Of a stretch of DNA of 64,000 bases, positions 20,897-32,378 are shown piece by piece. The DNA is taken from contig ML996690.1 in NCBI GenBank assembly GCA_010356995.1, forward strand, positions 265,101 through 329,100, read 5' to 3'. Made by a program: the position numbers and the translations under genes. This DNA comes from Trichodelitschia bisporula (taxonomy: Eukaryota > Ascomycota > Dothideomycetes > Phaeotrichales > Phaeotrichaceae). The notes beneath the pieces are model-generated. The model was not told where the DNA came from. It was given only the letters and a program-made list of their open reading frames with translations, and ran no database searches. Within the stretch, counting starts at the first letter, position 1, and every line of letters begins with the position of its first letter.

Positions 20897-21597
20897 ATGG
20901 ACGACGTCGATCCAGACGAGCTCCGGACGCTCGATCAGATCCGGCAGCACCTCTTGAATCTCTCTTTATCCATGCAATCGCTCCAAAAGGACCTTGTCGC
21001 GCAAGAAGACCCGCGCTACAACCCGCTTCCTTCGAAGTAAGCACCCATGGCTCCGCGATAAATCAGCCTCAAGCGTGCTAAGTGATATTCTATAGACAGT
21101 ATCTAGTCTCCGCCGAAAAGGCCGTCAAAGGCCACCTCGAGTCGCTCCACAGGCTCCTCAGTGAGAACGCCCAATTCCTGCGCGAGGCTCACGTGTACCC
21201 GACAGCCCAATTCCCCTGGAACCAGGAACATCTCGCCACTATGCTACTCCGGAAGCGCCTCGATCCAGGCGTCGAAACGTGGCTCGCGCAGGGCCGAGAA
21301 GCTACCGAAGCACTCAGCGCCGATTCCCAGCCCGATGCGATGGACTACGATGGTCCGGCGAAGCGACAGCAGTTCGACCCCGCGTACTGGCAGGACTTGT
21401 GGGACTTCGCGGCACCGGAGACGCATCAAGCCATCCAAAACACATTCGCCGACGTGGAAGGAAATCAGAGTCAACCGAGCCAGACGAGGAGGCCTCCGCC
21501 TCCCGCACCTGAAGTCAAGGAGCTTCCCCTGGACGACGTTCTAAGGGTTTTGGCGGTAGGCATCACGCCTGTTGTACAGGGTCCTTTTGCTAGGTAA
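20897..21597 (+). CDS. med8: Mediator complex subunit 8
   Basis: Model: exons 20897-21036 and 21096-21597; 59-bp intron; 213 residues. The N-terminal helix (ELRTLDQIRQHLLNLSLSMQ, then SLQKDL) pairs with KAVKGHLESLHRLLSENAQF. Next come the family's conserved HVYPTAQFPW segment and LLRKRLDPGVETWLAQG, which resembles the xLLRKKLEPxVExW block of fungal Med8. Med8 sits in the Mediator head, where it bridges Med18/Med20 to the rest and contacts TBP. The C-terminus LPLDDVLRVLAVG matches the short terminal helix. A further intron after 21593 (GTAACT...TTCAG) could extend the frame into the next gene's antisense, but I prefer the TAA at 21597. It ends 122 bp from the converging MPDU1-like gene. Confidence 0.78.
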
Positions 21598-21719
21598 CTC
21601 ATGATAATGGCATACCCCGGTTGTTCAGGCGCGGTTCACTTGTACATGACGTGAAGTATGCACACTATTCAAAGGCCAGATTACAATTACGGTATCAACG
21701 TGTTCAAAAACTAAACGCC

Positions 21720-22628
21720 TCAGGCGCGGCGCCGCGTACTCGGGCTCCGGCCTTTCGGCTGCGCACCCGAGCTTACAGCGACAGGTTCTCCCTTTGCGCC
21801 TTGAATCTTGATGGCCGGCGCCTTCTGTTTGGCGGCCGGCGCATTCCAGTAGTATACCATCTGAGCCGCGAGGACAGCGTTGAGCGTGAAGCCAGCAATG
21901 AACCCGTAGAGGATGAGCGGGTCGTTAACCTCCTGCAGCGTGGTGAAGATGCGCGAAAGCGAGCCGGCAAGGTAGTTGAACACCTGGCCACATCAGCATT
22001 TGCACCAACTTGAGTGTTATGTACTTACAGCGAACGCGCTCAGCTGCCCCGTACCACCCTGCTGCCAGATGGTGAGAATCTGCGGCAGCTTGCTCGCAAC
22101 GCCAAGCACGCCCGCGCCTGCCTGGAGCAGCGCGAGCGTTTTCGCGTCAACGATGTTCTCGGAAAACATGGCGTACACGGCACCTCCCAGACCCGCGACA
22201 AAGGCGGCCGCACCGGCACCCTTGCCGCTGTAGTGCAGCACCAGGCTCGCGATGGCCACATTCTGCGCGGCGATCAAGGCGCTCTCGCCGTACGTGCTGA
22301 AGGGGTTGCCCTGACGAGCATTGTAGGCGAGCGTGATGAGGAAGGCGCTCGTTTCCAGCAAGTAGGACAGGAAGGACACGCCGGCGGCGGATTGCGAGTT
22401 GATCAACTTGAGGAGCTGGGGGACCTTGACGATGCTGGACGCGCCGATGATGCCGATGCCTAGTGCCTTGCTGACAGCGAGCTTGAGGCAGTCGGGGTGC
22501 GCGACGGGGTCGATGTCGAGGATGAGGTTCTTGTAGCACTGAGTGCCCAGGAGGTTCACCCCGATATCCCTGATGGGAGCGGGAAGGTTGGCGGTGACTG
22601 GCTGGAGAGCGCTGCGAAGGGAATCCAT
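21720..22628 (-). CDS. MPDU1-like dolichol-phosphate-mannose utilisation protein
   Basis: Model: exons 22628-22029 and 21983-21720; 45-bp intron; 287 residues. It is a PQ-loop membrane protein. The first PQ-loop is GIIGASSIVKVPQLLKLINS with the following AAGVSFLSYLLET; the second is GVASKLPQILTIWQQGGTGQ with LSAF. About seven hydrophobic helices can be counted. This pattern, with the N-terminal ILDIDPVAHPDCLKLAVSKA segment, is that of MPDU1/Lec35. That ER protein is needed for use of dolichol-phosphate-linked mannose and glucose in N-glycan, O-mannose and GPI-anchor synthesis. The C-terminal 40 residues are Ala/Lys/Pro-rich and variable. The start ATG gives the usual short N-terminal helix; an upstream in-frame extension is out of character. 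Confidence 0.88.
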
Positions 22629-24045
22629 GGCGGTGATGTTTGCTGCGTCACTGGTGTTGTCTGCAAGAGCTGGCCGGGGAGCTGTCACATGTGTACAGTA
22701 CATACTCGAGGCGAGCCTTGCATCTCAGGTTCTGCGAATGTCGGCGCCCAATTGTTGTTCCGTTCCGACTATTTGCTTGAACCGATGTTCGACGACATGA
22801 CGTCCTAGTTCGAGTTGCTTTATTGTCTCGGTTGATAAATTCACTTAAAAGATGAACCGCTTCTCCAAGCGCCATGAATGCACTTTTTTTTTGAAAGGAA
22901 CGTTGGCTGAAGGGACGCGGAGTTTCTCGATGCGCGTTCACGGTCCGCGCACAAGACCTTCGAAACGAGCTGTGATTCCCTCCTTCGCCCATCATCTATG
23001 GTAAATATATGCATAGTCATACGGTTACATCCGTATCTAGCATTTCCGGTCTATGCACTTCCCTCTCGTCGGAATGTGGTGATTCCTTGTGCGCTGAGGG
23101 CTTTTGAAAGAGTAGATAGAAAGGTACGCACATTTCACTTCTCTTTACTGCGCCATCTAAGCTCCCTCGGCGGTTGCTTCGTTATTACCGGTGGTAACAG
23201 AGACAAGGTGATCTTAGAGACAGACAAATTATACACTGCAAATGCAGTCCCCACAGCCCGCCATTTCTGTGCACCTGGGATGGAGAGATTCTTGAATGGA
23301 TTTGGGTGGCAGAGCGCCCAAGGCCCATTCACCGCAGCAGATTTCCAAGTATACCGGGCTCCTGCCACCTTGATGGTCTCAGTTAGCGCTCTATACTTTT
23401 CCAAGATTCCGATATCCAAACTCGTGTATACCAAAAGGGAATTGTCGAAGGCTTTAAGATCTGACATATATAGTCCGCCCACGCCCGGTGCGGTTGTGCT
23501 GACGTGTCGCTGATTCGCCGATTCACCGATGCAGTCCGCGTACGACCCATAAAATGGCCCGTGCATATGGTCTGCCAAGCAAATGGTCCGCAATCTGTCA
23601 ATGTCAATAATTCACTCTCTGCCATCAGTCTCCAACTTCACTCTCCAACTTCGCTCTCCAACCCCACTCTCTCCAACTTCGCTGTTACAATTTCACTCTC
23701 GTACGCAAACCCCTCTACCTCAAGCCAAGCTCTTCACCAGGTTTTCTACAAATAAGCTTCCAACAAGCTCGACCTTGAAAGGTATTCTACACTACTACTC
23801 TGAGATTTCTTATGTCGAATTCGGTCATGACAGGTAAGCTCACTTTGCTTCCCACAATGGCCTAGGATTCCATCACCTCGTCTGCGCTTCATATGCACAG
23901 CGTTCTTCCCCTCAAGTACTAGCTGAACACGTATGTGCGACTATGGTGCAGTTCATTTTGTGCCTCTGCTTTTAACATCTCCTACCCATTGAACACGCTT
24001 CTCTTGCAGTTATTGAATGCACAACTGACCTTGACCGTATCAGAA
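22629..24045. other. Intergenic, 1.4 kb
   Basis: AT-richer DNA. A minus-strand open frame of 152 residues at 23135-23593 has no recognisable feature and I do not call it. The segment 23630-23700 repeats CTCTCCAAC(T/C)(T/C)C several times. A possible 5'-UTR intron end (TTCTCTTGCAG) lies just upstream of the 2EXR gene start. Confidence 0.45.
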
Positions 24046-26048
24046 ATGGCGGAATCTGACGAAGTCTGGTTGTATCCAGCGACCATGCCTTTGACAAGTG
24101 AAAAGGAGCGGCCCACCTTTTTCCACTCCGAATTCGATCGTACCGTACTCGACTGTTACCGCGATAAGGATATGCTGGTCGCGGAGGGTTTCCGCCCACA
24201 GCCAGTCATAGAGCCGGTACCTGACTCCGATGAGTTATGGTATTCGATTCACAGACCTGACGAAAACGATCTTGTTCTCTCCGCTCTTTTAGACGAATAC
24301 CGCCGGGTGGCGGAGACCGACTTCGCCATCTGGAATCTCAGTCTCAGGGCGTCCCCAGTGACAACTCTGCAACCGAAATTCCACGTAGGCAGCATCTCGG
24401 ACATCAAGTTCTACTTCATTGCACTGGAACGCATGATGTTCCCGGTCTACGCTGTTCCAGTTCAGGTCGTCATTGATGCAGATGATTGCGCAAACGTTCT
24501 CGTGCGTTTCCAGGGGTCATGGCGTCCACTGGCCGAGTTTCTCAACCACATCAAAGAGAACCCTCCGTACATGGCCCGTGATCGCAAGAAAGACTGGAGT
24601 GGCAAGCGTGTGAGCGAATGGCATAAATTCATCATGCCGCGCAAGGGTCCCTTCAAGCTCTTTCAGCTGCCTCCAGAGATCAGGAACATCATTTACAGCA
24701 TGGTTCTCTTCGATGGTCCCGCGGCCGCTTTCCCCTATGCATGGGAGTGGTACCGCAGTAGCCGCCACTTGCTGCACTTCTCGAGACTTCGTCAACGCAA
24801 AGTCAGCGTTCCAAAGAACACCCACCTGGAGATTCTTTCTGTCTCTCGGCGGATAAATGCTGAAGCTACCAACTGCCTCTACAATGTGGCTGGCACGCGC
24901 TTCTACTTCCGGAAACTGGAATTCCTACACAACTTCATGTATCTGCCGTCAAACGTCCTAAACTCAGTTCGGTTTATGGTCCTGTCCCTCTCTTTGACCG
25001 ACTTCGCTCGTCTTTTCCACGCAGCAATCATAGGGGCCAACGGCGCGCCGACCCACTGGCATACAGTACTGCGAGACATTCCACGCTTGCTGAATGTCAC
25101 GTTGATGCTTCGATTTCCTCCTTTGGGCGTCGATGGTGAGCGGTGTACGGGCTTGAACCCTGATGGAACGACCTTTTGGGGCTGCCACACCAAGCGTACC
25201 GATTGGTTGCTTGAGTACCTCATCCCTTGGCTGCAGAACTTGCCCGACGAGAGGCTCGATATCGGTGGCATGGTGAAGCCGGCTCAGATCACGCGCTTCT
25301 TCACTCTCCGGAAAAGATACCACCAATATCAGTCCTTGTTCCGCACGTACTTCTCGGAGTTGTTGACTCCATTGAGGGAATATCACTCCGTGAGCTTGAA
25401 ACATCCACAACCGCGATGGATCACTCGTGGAGACGATGGCCGCCGCCTCGACTTTGAGTTCTGCATAAGGGAAATTCCCCCGTTTCAGCATCCGGGCGGA
25501 AGGTATGTATTTATCACGCCGTTGTATCGCACCTTCTAACATTATGCAGGCCCATGGATTGCACTTGTAAACACGCTTGCGATGTGAATCCCTTCCATCA
25601 GAAGATCTGGCATGACAACGACTATGATGGGTCACCGCCGTCTGAGGACTACGATGAGTACGAGAACCCTGCTTGGGGCCCGAATACCCACACAGGAATC
25701 GACTGGGCAGGCACGGATCTCCAGCCTTACTTGGGTGAAGAATACCGCCAGGACCTGTATCAGCGGGTTTGTGAGGCGAAGCGTGGCACTTTCGAAATCC
25801 CGGAGGACCATTGGATTGAGAAGCGCATCAAAACGCTTCTCATGAGATGCGCACGCATGACTACAACGCCATACATCCAGCAGAAGTGTCCGGAGGTGGT
25901 GCAGTATGCGAATCTCATCCTCGAGTCTGGTCTTGACGGCATAGGATCTGCAATGCAGGCGATTGCTACGGCCAAGCGCGCGAATGCGGAGGCGACTGGT
26001 GCTGTTGCTAAGGTGGCTGCAGCGGTTTATGGCGACGAAGAATGGTAG
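24046..26048 (+). CDS. Large 2EXR/F-box-like protein
   Basis: Model: exons 24046-25502 and 25550-26048; 47-bp intron; 651 residues. The start is the ATG giving MAESDEVWL; an open frame upstream would add a hydrophobic stretch and probably comes from an intron or leader. The central domain begins at about residue 202 with FKLFQLPPEIRNIIYSMVLF, the 2EXR/F-box-like signature, followed by THLEILSVSRRINAEATNCL, the usual second conserved block of the family. The N-terminal 200 residues and the C-terminal exon (MDCTCKHACDVNP, then acidic ESDYDEYENPAW-like sequence and an Ala-rich helix) are not recognised. Family members are numerous in Pezizomycotina and mostly uncharacterised. It is likely intracellular, since no signal peptide or membrane segment is seen. 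Confidence 0.78.
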
Positions 26049-27511
26049 GCGCAACCTACTCGCCGGCGCTTTCGGCTTCCAAGGAAATCGACATGTGACA
26101 TGAAATGACGTTCCTCTCTTCTAATGACGGTGTGTCCTGATGGAACGATGCTCGATCGTCTCTGTGGAAAGTAATTTCCTAGATAGTAATCACATGGTCA
26201 ACGTCCGCCGTGTGTTCTTTGATGTTCATTTTGACTGCTGCAACCTGTCTCCACCCACTTTCTAACAGGACTGGAAATTCGGGAGACTCTCCTTGCCCTT
26301 CCTTTTCCTGTTTCCTTCCAGTATCTAAACTACGACAACCTCCGCAGCAAATACTCTCACACATGAGTATTGACATTGCCACAGGTTGTCAGAATTCGCC
26401 TCATTTATGATAGAGCTACAGGGAAGGAGCAGCTGACTCTTAAAGGTGTATCCTCAACCGGGGAAGTAGCCAGAGGATGGAAGGGAAGGAACCCTGGAGG
26501 ACAGGACAGCGAGTGTACCTAGACATGAGCAGCTCTGCCACTCCCTCTCTCTTTTCTTTTTCGTGTTTTCCAATGCCTTCACCCTACACTCATTGCTGTT
26601 GCACGTACCTTGAGCCTATGCTCCTATTACAGACCTATATCCCGGGCAATCTGACTAACAACAAGACCTTCGACATGACTTCGAGACTACTGCAATGTGG
26701 TTTAGGCAGGGCAATCTAACGTTAGATTGTGGCAATGCGAGCCCGGTGGCTGTCCCTCACAACGTTGGCCTTTCGTTAAACTATATTGAGGCTGTGCAGT
26801 GTCGACGCACAGGTGAACAACAGAAACACCAAACAATCTTGAGGTTCCGGATTATCTTACGTAGGTGCGATGCTGCAAGGAGTGATGTTAACGCCCGTAT
26901 CTTTCTAGGTCAATGAGTCCATAACGAAAGCCACCGCATTCGCACTCAAACCAGACCATATTCAGCGTCCACATCTCCTCTTTCGAGCCCCAACCCAACG
27001 CACAATCGCTATCTCTACATACCCCAACCGATATTCACCACCCGTTATTCCTCCGAACCTAATAAGTCGGATAGCTCACACCCGCAGCCCCCACCTCCTT
27101 CCCTGAGAAACAACCGAATCTGCACTCCCGCTCTCAAGCCCATAGTTCCCAAAGCGCGCCTCCCGGTCGCATACGACCCTGATTAATTTGGACAAATCGG
27201 CTGGCGAGCGTACCTGAGACGCTCGGAGCAGGCCGCGCCGTGCGGCCCTCTATTTTGCGCGTACATCCCGGTCCGCCGCCCGGCGTCGCAAACGGCGGTC
27301 TCATATTACCATATGAATTACCCGACTGGATATACGCCACTTTGCGGCCCTTTGGAGCCGGTGAGATGGTGGTACTAGATAACGGGCGGCGGGCGCCTGG
27401 GGATACGGGTGCTGAGTTGAGTTTTCTTGACTGTTAACAAGCTTTTTGACTTGAGGACTTGTTCTTGTCGGTCGTTTTCTGAATTGGAGGCTTCTGCTAG
27501 GACTATTCAAG
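26049..27511. other. Intergenic, 1.5 kb
   Basis: No gene is supported. It includes an 18-bp perfect palindrome CAATCTAACGTTAGATTG at 26712-26729 and a pyrimidine-rich part at 26930-27130. The last few hundred bases form the promoter of the chitin-binding gene. Confidence 0.45.
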
Positions 27512-28397
27512 ATGCATTTCTCCGCCGTTGTTCTGGCCCTTGTGCCGCTCGTCGCGGGCTCGATCCTCCCAGCTGCTCTTCTCCCGCGCCAAATGCCCGC
27601 CTCCGGCGTCAGCCTCGATGGACATTGCGGCGAGAAGACACCGGCCAACTCGACGTGCGTCGGGAGTCCCTTCGGGAGGTAAGGTTTTCCGAACATCGAG
27701 GCTGAAAGGTGCTGACTGCATCAGTTGCTGCTCGACTTCCGGATACTGTGCGTTAGAAATCGCGGTGTGTAGCGCCTTGCTGATCGTGAACAGGCGGAAG
27801 CGGCGTTGAGTATTGCGGAGCTGGAAACTGCCAGAGCGGAGGTAAGAAGGCGTGCGCCTTTGCTCATACGGCTTTGCTAAGAGAAATGTAGCGTGCACCG
27901 CTCCCGCGACCAATGTCACCAAGGACGGAACCTGTGGTCCAAAGTATAACAATTGGATCTGCGGTGACCGTCACTGGGGCGCGTGCTGCTCCAACGCTGG
28001 CTTTTGTACGTTGTACCGCTCTCTCCAGCCCTGTGACGTCACTAATCATTTCTTTCTTCAGGCGGAAACTCCGAAGCGCACTGCGGAGCCGGATTTTGCC
28101 GTACGTTGCACCCGCAATCCTCACATGCCGATGTTCTTTCTAACAATGTACAGAGAGCGGGCCATGCAAGAAAGAGGCGCCCTCCGGCGGACCGAGTCTC
28201 GATGGAACCTGCGGGCCGAACTTCGCGCGGAATAGGACGTGTACTGGGACTTCGTTCGGGACGTGCTGCTCGAAGTGGGGGTTCTGCGGCAATGGAACTA
28301 CTTATTGTGAGTTGGCTAGCGGAGACGTTAGGATCTGGTGTTAACGTCAGTAGGTGCGAAGGATAGCTGCTTTTCGGGAGATTGCCTGACGGCGTAA
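27512..28397 (+). CDS. Secreted protein with three CBM18 chitin-binding domains
   Basis: Model: seven exons, 27512-27678, 27725-27747, 27794-27841, 27892-28005, 28062-28100, 28154-28306 and 28354-28397; 195 residues. Residues 1-17 (MHFSAVVLALVPLVAGS) are a signal peptide. Three hevein-like domains follow. Domain 1 has HCGEKTPANSTC, CCSTSGYCG and YCGAGNCQSG. Domain 2 has TCGPKYNNWICG, CCSNAGFCG and HCGAGFCQSG. Domain 3 has TCGPNFARNRTC, CCSKWGFCG and YCAKDSCFSGDC. The CGxxxxxxxC-CCSxxGxCG-C-C pattern is diagnostic of CBM18, which binds chitin oligomers. No catalytic domain is present. Such proteins coat or mask fungal cell-wall chitin or act as secreted effectors (inference). An intron splits the same Cys codon, phase 1, in all three domains. 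It converges on the Ser/Thr-rich membrane protein. Confidence 0.88.
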
Positions 28398-28607
28398 TGG
28401 GGCATGTGGACCGAGACCATAGGCCGGGAGCGAAATCCCAGAATGGACGGGAGGACTGCCAAACCGCGAACCGGCTAGTCTAGAACATGCTGACGGGAAA
28501 ATTAGGTACTCATTAGCATCTAATAAATTATATTGATACGCCTCCAATGCCATCCATGCTCTTGCATGTCCCCAAAGATGGAAAGAGAAATCGCACAAGC
28601 TCCAACA

Positions 28608-30158
28608 CTAGCCATGCGGTCGCTGATTCCCCTGTAATTCGTGTCTCAAGCTCCACCTCCCCCCTCCGGCGAGTTCCTGTCGTTGCTGAGGCGGCTCGTA
28701 GACCGGCTGCTGAGCGGGATGATACACCGGCGTCGGAGCCGCCGCCATCTCCGCCGCATAAGCAGGATGACCCTGCGGCGGCGACCCAGCATGCAGGTGT
28801 TGCAGCTGCCCATTCTGCGGCGGCATCCGCTGCCCCTGCGCCTGGTTATACGCCGGCGGAATCGGGACCTGCGTCGCCATGACCACAGGCGGCGGCATAC
28901 TCTTCCGCCACTTATCAACATCACTATCATTCGCCAGCTGACTCGGCACCGAGTACCGATTACTCCCAATGTCAGTCCCCGTGCCCACCATGCTCTTGCG
29001 CTCCCTGGCGTGCTTGCGCGATTTGTGGAAGAGGAGGAAGAGGAGCGCGGCGATGAGGAGGCCGGCACCTGCGGCCCCGGCTCCGATCCCGATTTTCACG
29101 TTTTTGGAGAGTAAAGGTTTGGTGCTTTGCAGGGGGTAGTGCTCCGCGTATACGACGTTGACGATGGCGGATGTTGGTCGTGTGGCTCCGCCGCCGGCGG
29201 CACCGTTGTCTGCTGTTACGACTACGGGCGGCGGTGTGAGCGCGTTTGCGAGTGTGCTGTAGCATGGCGTTGCTGCGCCGATGGCGCTGTTCCATAGCTT
29301 ATATCCCCTGCCCAAGCAGTCAGCTAAATCCCTTCTTAATCCCAGACTGGTACTAGCAACTTACGAAGGACAACACCCCCCCTGCGCACTGGCATAATCA
29401 TCCGGACACTTGGCCAAACTAAACACGCGCCCATCCCCCGGCTGCGGCACAAGGGCATTGTTCAGGCTCGGGCCCGCGGTTGTTGTTGCCGCGGAAGGGA
29501 CTTGATAGGGACAGCAGTCGCTCTTGCCGTCTACGCACCCGATCACGGGGATGTAGTACACGGTCGCGCCGTTGATAAGCACGTATGTGGGCGTGGCGCA
29601 GTATCCGACGAGCAAATTGCCGGACCCGGACCAGACGGGTACGGGGGCGTGGGTGCTGCTTGCGGCTATGGCTGTGGCGGCGGATGGGGGGGCTACGGTC
29701 CTGATGCTCACGACTGAGAGCGGGGGGACGGATTCCGTGACTATGATCTTGCTTGGAGTGTCCGGTGTTGGGGTCGTGTTCTTCTGCGTTACAGTCTCTG
29801 TCACGGGCGCCGGTGCAGGCGGTGCGGGTGCGGGCGTCGTAACCGTTGTCCCCGGCGCCGTGACCGTGGTTCCTGGCGCCGTGGTCGTCGCCACCGCAGG
29901 TGGAATTGTCGTCGTTGTCGGGGATGTAGTAGACAAGAGCGGAGAAGTGCTGGTCGTTGAGCAAAATGCAGCGACTTGGTTCGTCCAGCAGCTTGAGCCG
30001 TAGGCGCGGTTGGCACTGTCGACACACGCTTGGATTTTGGAAGAGAGGGCGGCGGAGGTGCTGCATTGGCAGGGCTTTGCGGTGGTTGCGCAGGTTCCGG
30101 CGGCGGATTGGCGGCAGGAGGAGGCGGAGGATTCGATGCTGGCGATGGAGCAGGACAT
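28608..30158 (-). CDS. Ser/Thr-rich single-pass membrane protein
   Basis: Model: exons 30158-29365 and 29307-28608; 57-bp intron; about 497 residues. The N-terminal ~70 residues are Cys-rich (SSCRQSAAGTC, KPCQC, KIQAC, SSCW, AFC), loosely like a CFEM-type domain but without the usual Asp. Next is a long Thr/Pro/Val stretch (TTTAPGTTVTAPG), then a second Cys-bearing region (LLVGYCATPTYVL, IGCVDGKSDCCPYQ, GGCCPS). One transmembrane helix, IGIGAGAAGAGLLIAALLFL, is followed by HKSRKHARERK and a Gln/Pro-rich cytosolic tail. This is the build of a fungal wall-stress sensor or similar surface protein. No signal peptide is seen after the first ATG, so an upstream exon may be missing. The call rests on topology, not family. 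Confidence 0.68.
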
Positions 30159-31517
30159 TGTGAGGGTGGGACGCTGGAGGGGCGTGGGGATCTGCGGAGG
30201 GCGGGGGAGAGATCTGCGGATGGGAGTCGAGGGGCTTTTAGATGTTCGCGCCTAGGTTTGAGGCTGAGGAGTCTTTCAGCCTTTTCGCCATCTGCGATGT
30301 GCCAAATTGGTGGCGCGAGGCCGAGAGCTCCACCGTTCTTGGCTGGAGAAACGTGGAAAGCTTGACATTGGAAAGAAAGACACTAACCTGTGTCGCGGGA
30401 CCTATAGATATCAATATCATTCTGACGCGGAGGAACGCTTCTCATCCGCAGACACGATGCTCCGATCTCAACCCCGTTACACGAACGCACCTTGAGTAGG
30501 ACGTCCAGTCCACGTCCACTTCCATTATAGATGTGGCTAATAATGGATGGCGAAAGTACGAGCTCCAGCTCACGGTCACATCAGTCCGAACGACCGATCC
30601 AGACCGCGCCTTCGCCACAGAACACGCTTCTTGAGCCTCAAGATAACCTAAAGAGAGTGAAGTGGCGTACCGACGACATCATGGGCTGACCTCCTGAGTT
30701 GGGGGTCGGCCAATGATGGCCCGCCAAGCGAAGCCTCGGTAAACGCCTCAGCCTGATTCGGGGGAACTATGTCGGTTATCGAGTCTGGGGAGTACCGTAG
30801 ATGCTGTTCGAGAAAGCCGATGGATTTGGGGATTTGGGAGGTGGGGATGATGGATATTTGGTGTCGCTATTGTGCGGATGATGTGTTGTTGGTGGATGGT
30901 TTGAGCCGTGATGGGTGTTGATGTTGCAACCGGCCATCATGGAAAGTACGACGGTGAACGAGGAGCGTAGGATTCCAAAGTCACCGCACGAGGATACAAT
31001 GTGTCACGAAGCTCAAGAGTATTATCAGTGGAAAGTGAGAGACATCATAAAAAAAAACTCAAGAGCCCGAGAGATGCCCGCGATTGCAGGCGAGAGGGCT
31101 AAGGCTAACCAGGTTGGAAAGTTCGCCGAAGCGAGCAAGAAGCCGCAAAGATTTTCGAGGGTAAGCACCATCTAACGACCAGGAACAACACCTCGCTGCT
31201 CTTCAGGGAAGCTCAGGAAGTCTATAAACGGCGATCGGCATATGGAGCCGGAGTTTGGAAGGAAGCAATGCTGCGACATGACAGTTAGCTAATGTCTAGA
31301 ACTAATGGCCTGCAGTGGTGTCCGTACCCGTGTGTAAGAATAATGCTCGTGGAAGGTCGCCGTCATCCCGATGTTGAAGAAAAGAGGAAGGAGGAGGGAA
31401 GGCAGGTTTTCCAATCTTCTACATCCCGTAGTCCTGTAAGAATATTCTTCGGAGGGGGCCCAGACGCAGGGTTCTTCTAACCGTACCGCTGAATATCCCA
31501 GCCTTCTTATCGATCTC
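30159..31517. other. Intergenic, 1.4 kb
   Basis: Upstream side of the membrane protein gene. Bases 30700-31480 hold short open frames without protein character. No RNA gene is recognised. Confidence 0.45.
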
Positions 31518-32060
31518 TGTACTCGATGGTCTCTTAGGATGACTGACTACTCCTAGACACAGCGTTAACCTAGACCTAACTGCAAAGTGCCAGCGGTACA
31601 TGTCTGCGAGGGAGAGCTGTGAGTTTAGTAGGCGCGGGTATTTCCTACCTCCGCTTAGCGAGCAGAGTTAGCCGACCCATATACTCACACAGCTTTCTGT
31701 CACAGACATGTACCGGTGCCACCTACCAGCCGTGTGTAGGCTGACGCTGGACACGGTGACGGGTAGGCCGGTACGGGCTCGTCGTTGAGCCTCAGTATCT
31801 GATGGCCTTTTCCGGGTTGTTGACTGCCTAGATACAGCTTCAGCCCCTACCTATCAGGTTGAAAGAAGCGGTGCATTTCAGGCCAAAGAGAGCTGTGTAA
31901 GCAGGCGTAAGTATTTCCTAGCTCCGCTTCGCAGCAACCGGAGTTAGCAAACCCTCTCGCTCACACAGCACTCTATAGCCAGGAATGCACCGTTTCTTTC
32001 TTCCTTTCAAGTAGGAGCTGATGCTGGGCCAGGTGATTTGAGCGACTGCTGGCGATGTCT
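31518..32060. repeat. Two tandem fold-back elements, about 280 bp each
   Basis: Copy 1 (about 31518-31795) and copy 2 (about 31797-32060) are diverged direct repeats. Shared landmarks are GATGG..., TGACTGAC/TTGACTGCC, CTAGACACAGC/CTAGATACAGC, GAGAGCTGTG, GTATTTCCTA and CTCCGCTT. Each folds back on itself. In copy 1 CGGTACATGTCTG pairs with CAGACATGTACCG, and AGCTGTGAGT with ACTCACACAGCT. In copy 2 GAAAGAAGCGGTGCATTTC pairs with GGAATGCACCGTTTCTTTC, and outer arms extend about 40 bp. No open frame of note is present. Confidence 0.75.
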
Positions 32061-32378
32061 GATGTCGGTTGACGGTAGTGGTGATGGAGGTGGTGTTGAC
32101 GTGGTTAAGTAGGCCTCAGACCAAGCGGAATGTTCCGCCCCAGGCCAAAATATGCTACATGAACACAATCCGTCGTAGGGCCAACTGCATTCCACATCCG
32201 CAACCATCATTATAATCAAGGGCTTCATGAGCATATATTACAAGCTTCTTTGAGGCGAGATCGTAGTCTAATATTACAAAATGAGTGGGATATTCTTACA
32301 GCCGCCACTCGTCCTGGGTATCCGCGAACAAACCGTTGTTCCTTACCCTCTACCCAAACGCCATGCCACCACAATGCA
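32061..32378. other. Intergenic flank of the MFS gene
   Basis: The 3' side of the MFS gene, 318 bp. Nothing recognised. Confidence 0.4.

Noticed and set aside
23135-23593. Minus-strand open frame of 152 residues
   Set aside because: No motif, no plausible promoter or introns, and an AT-rich setting.
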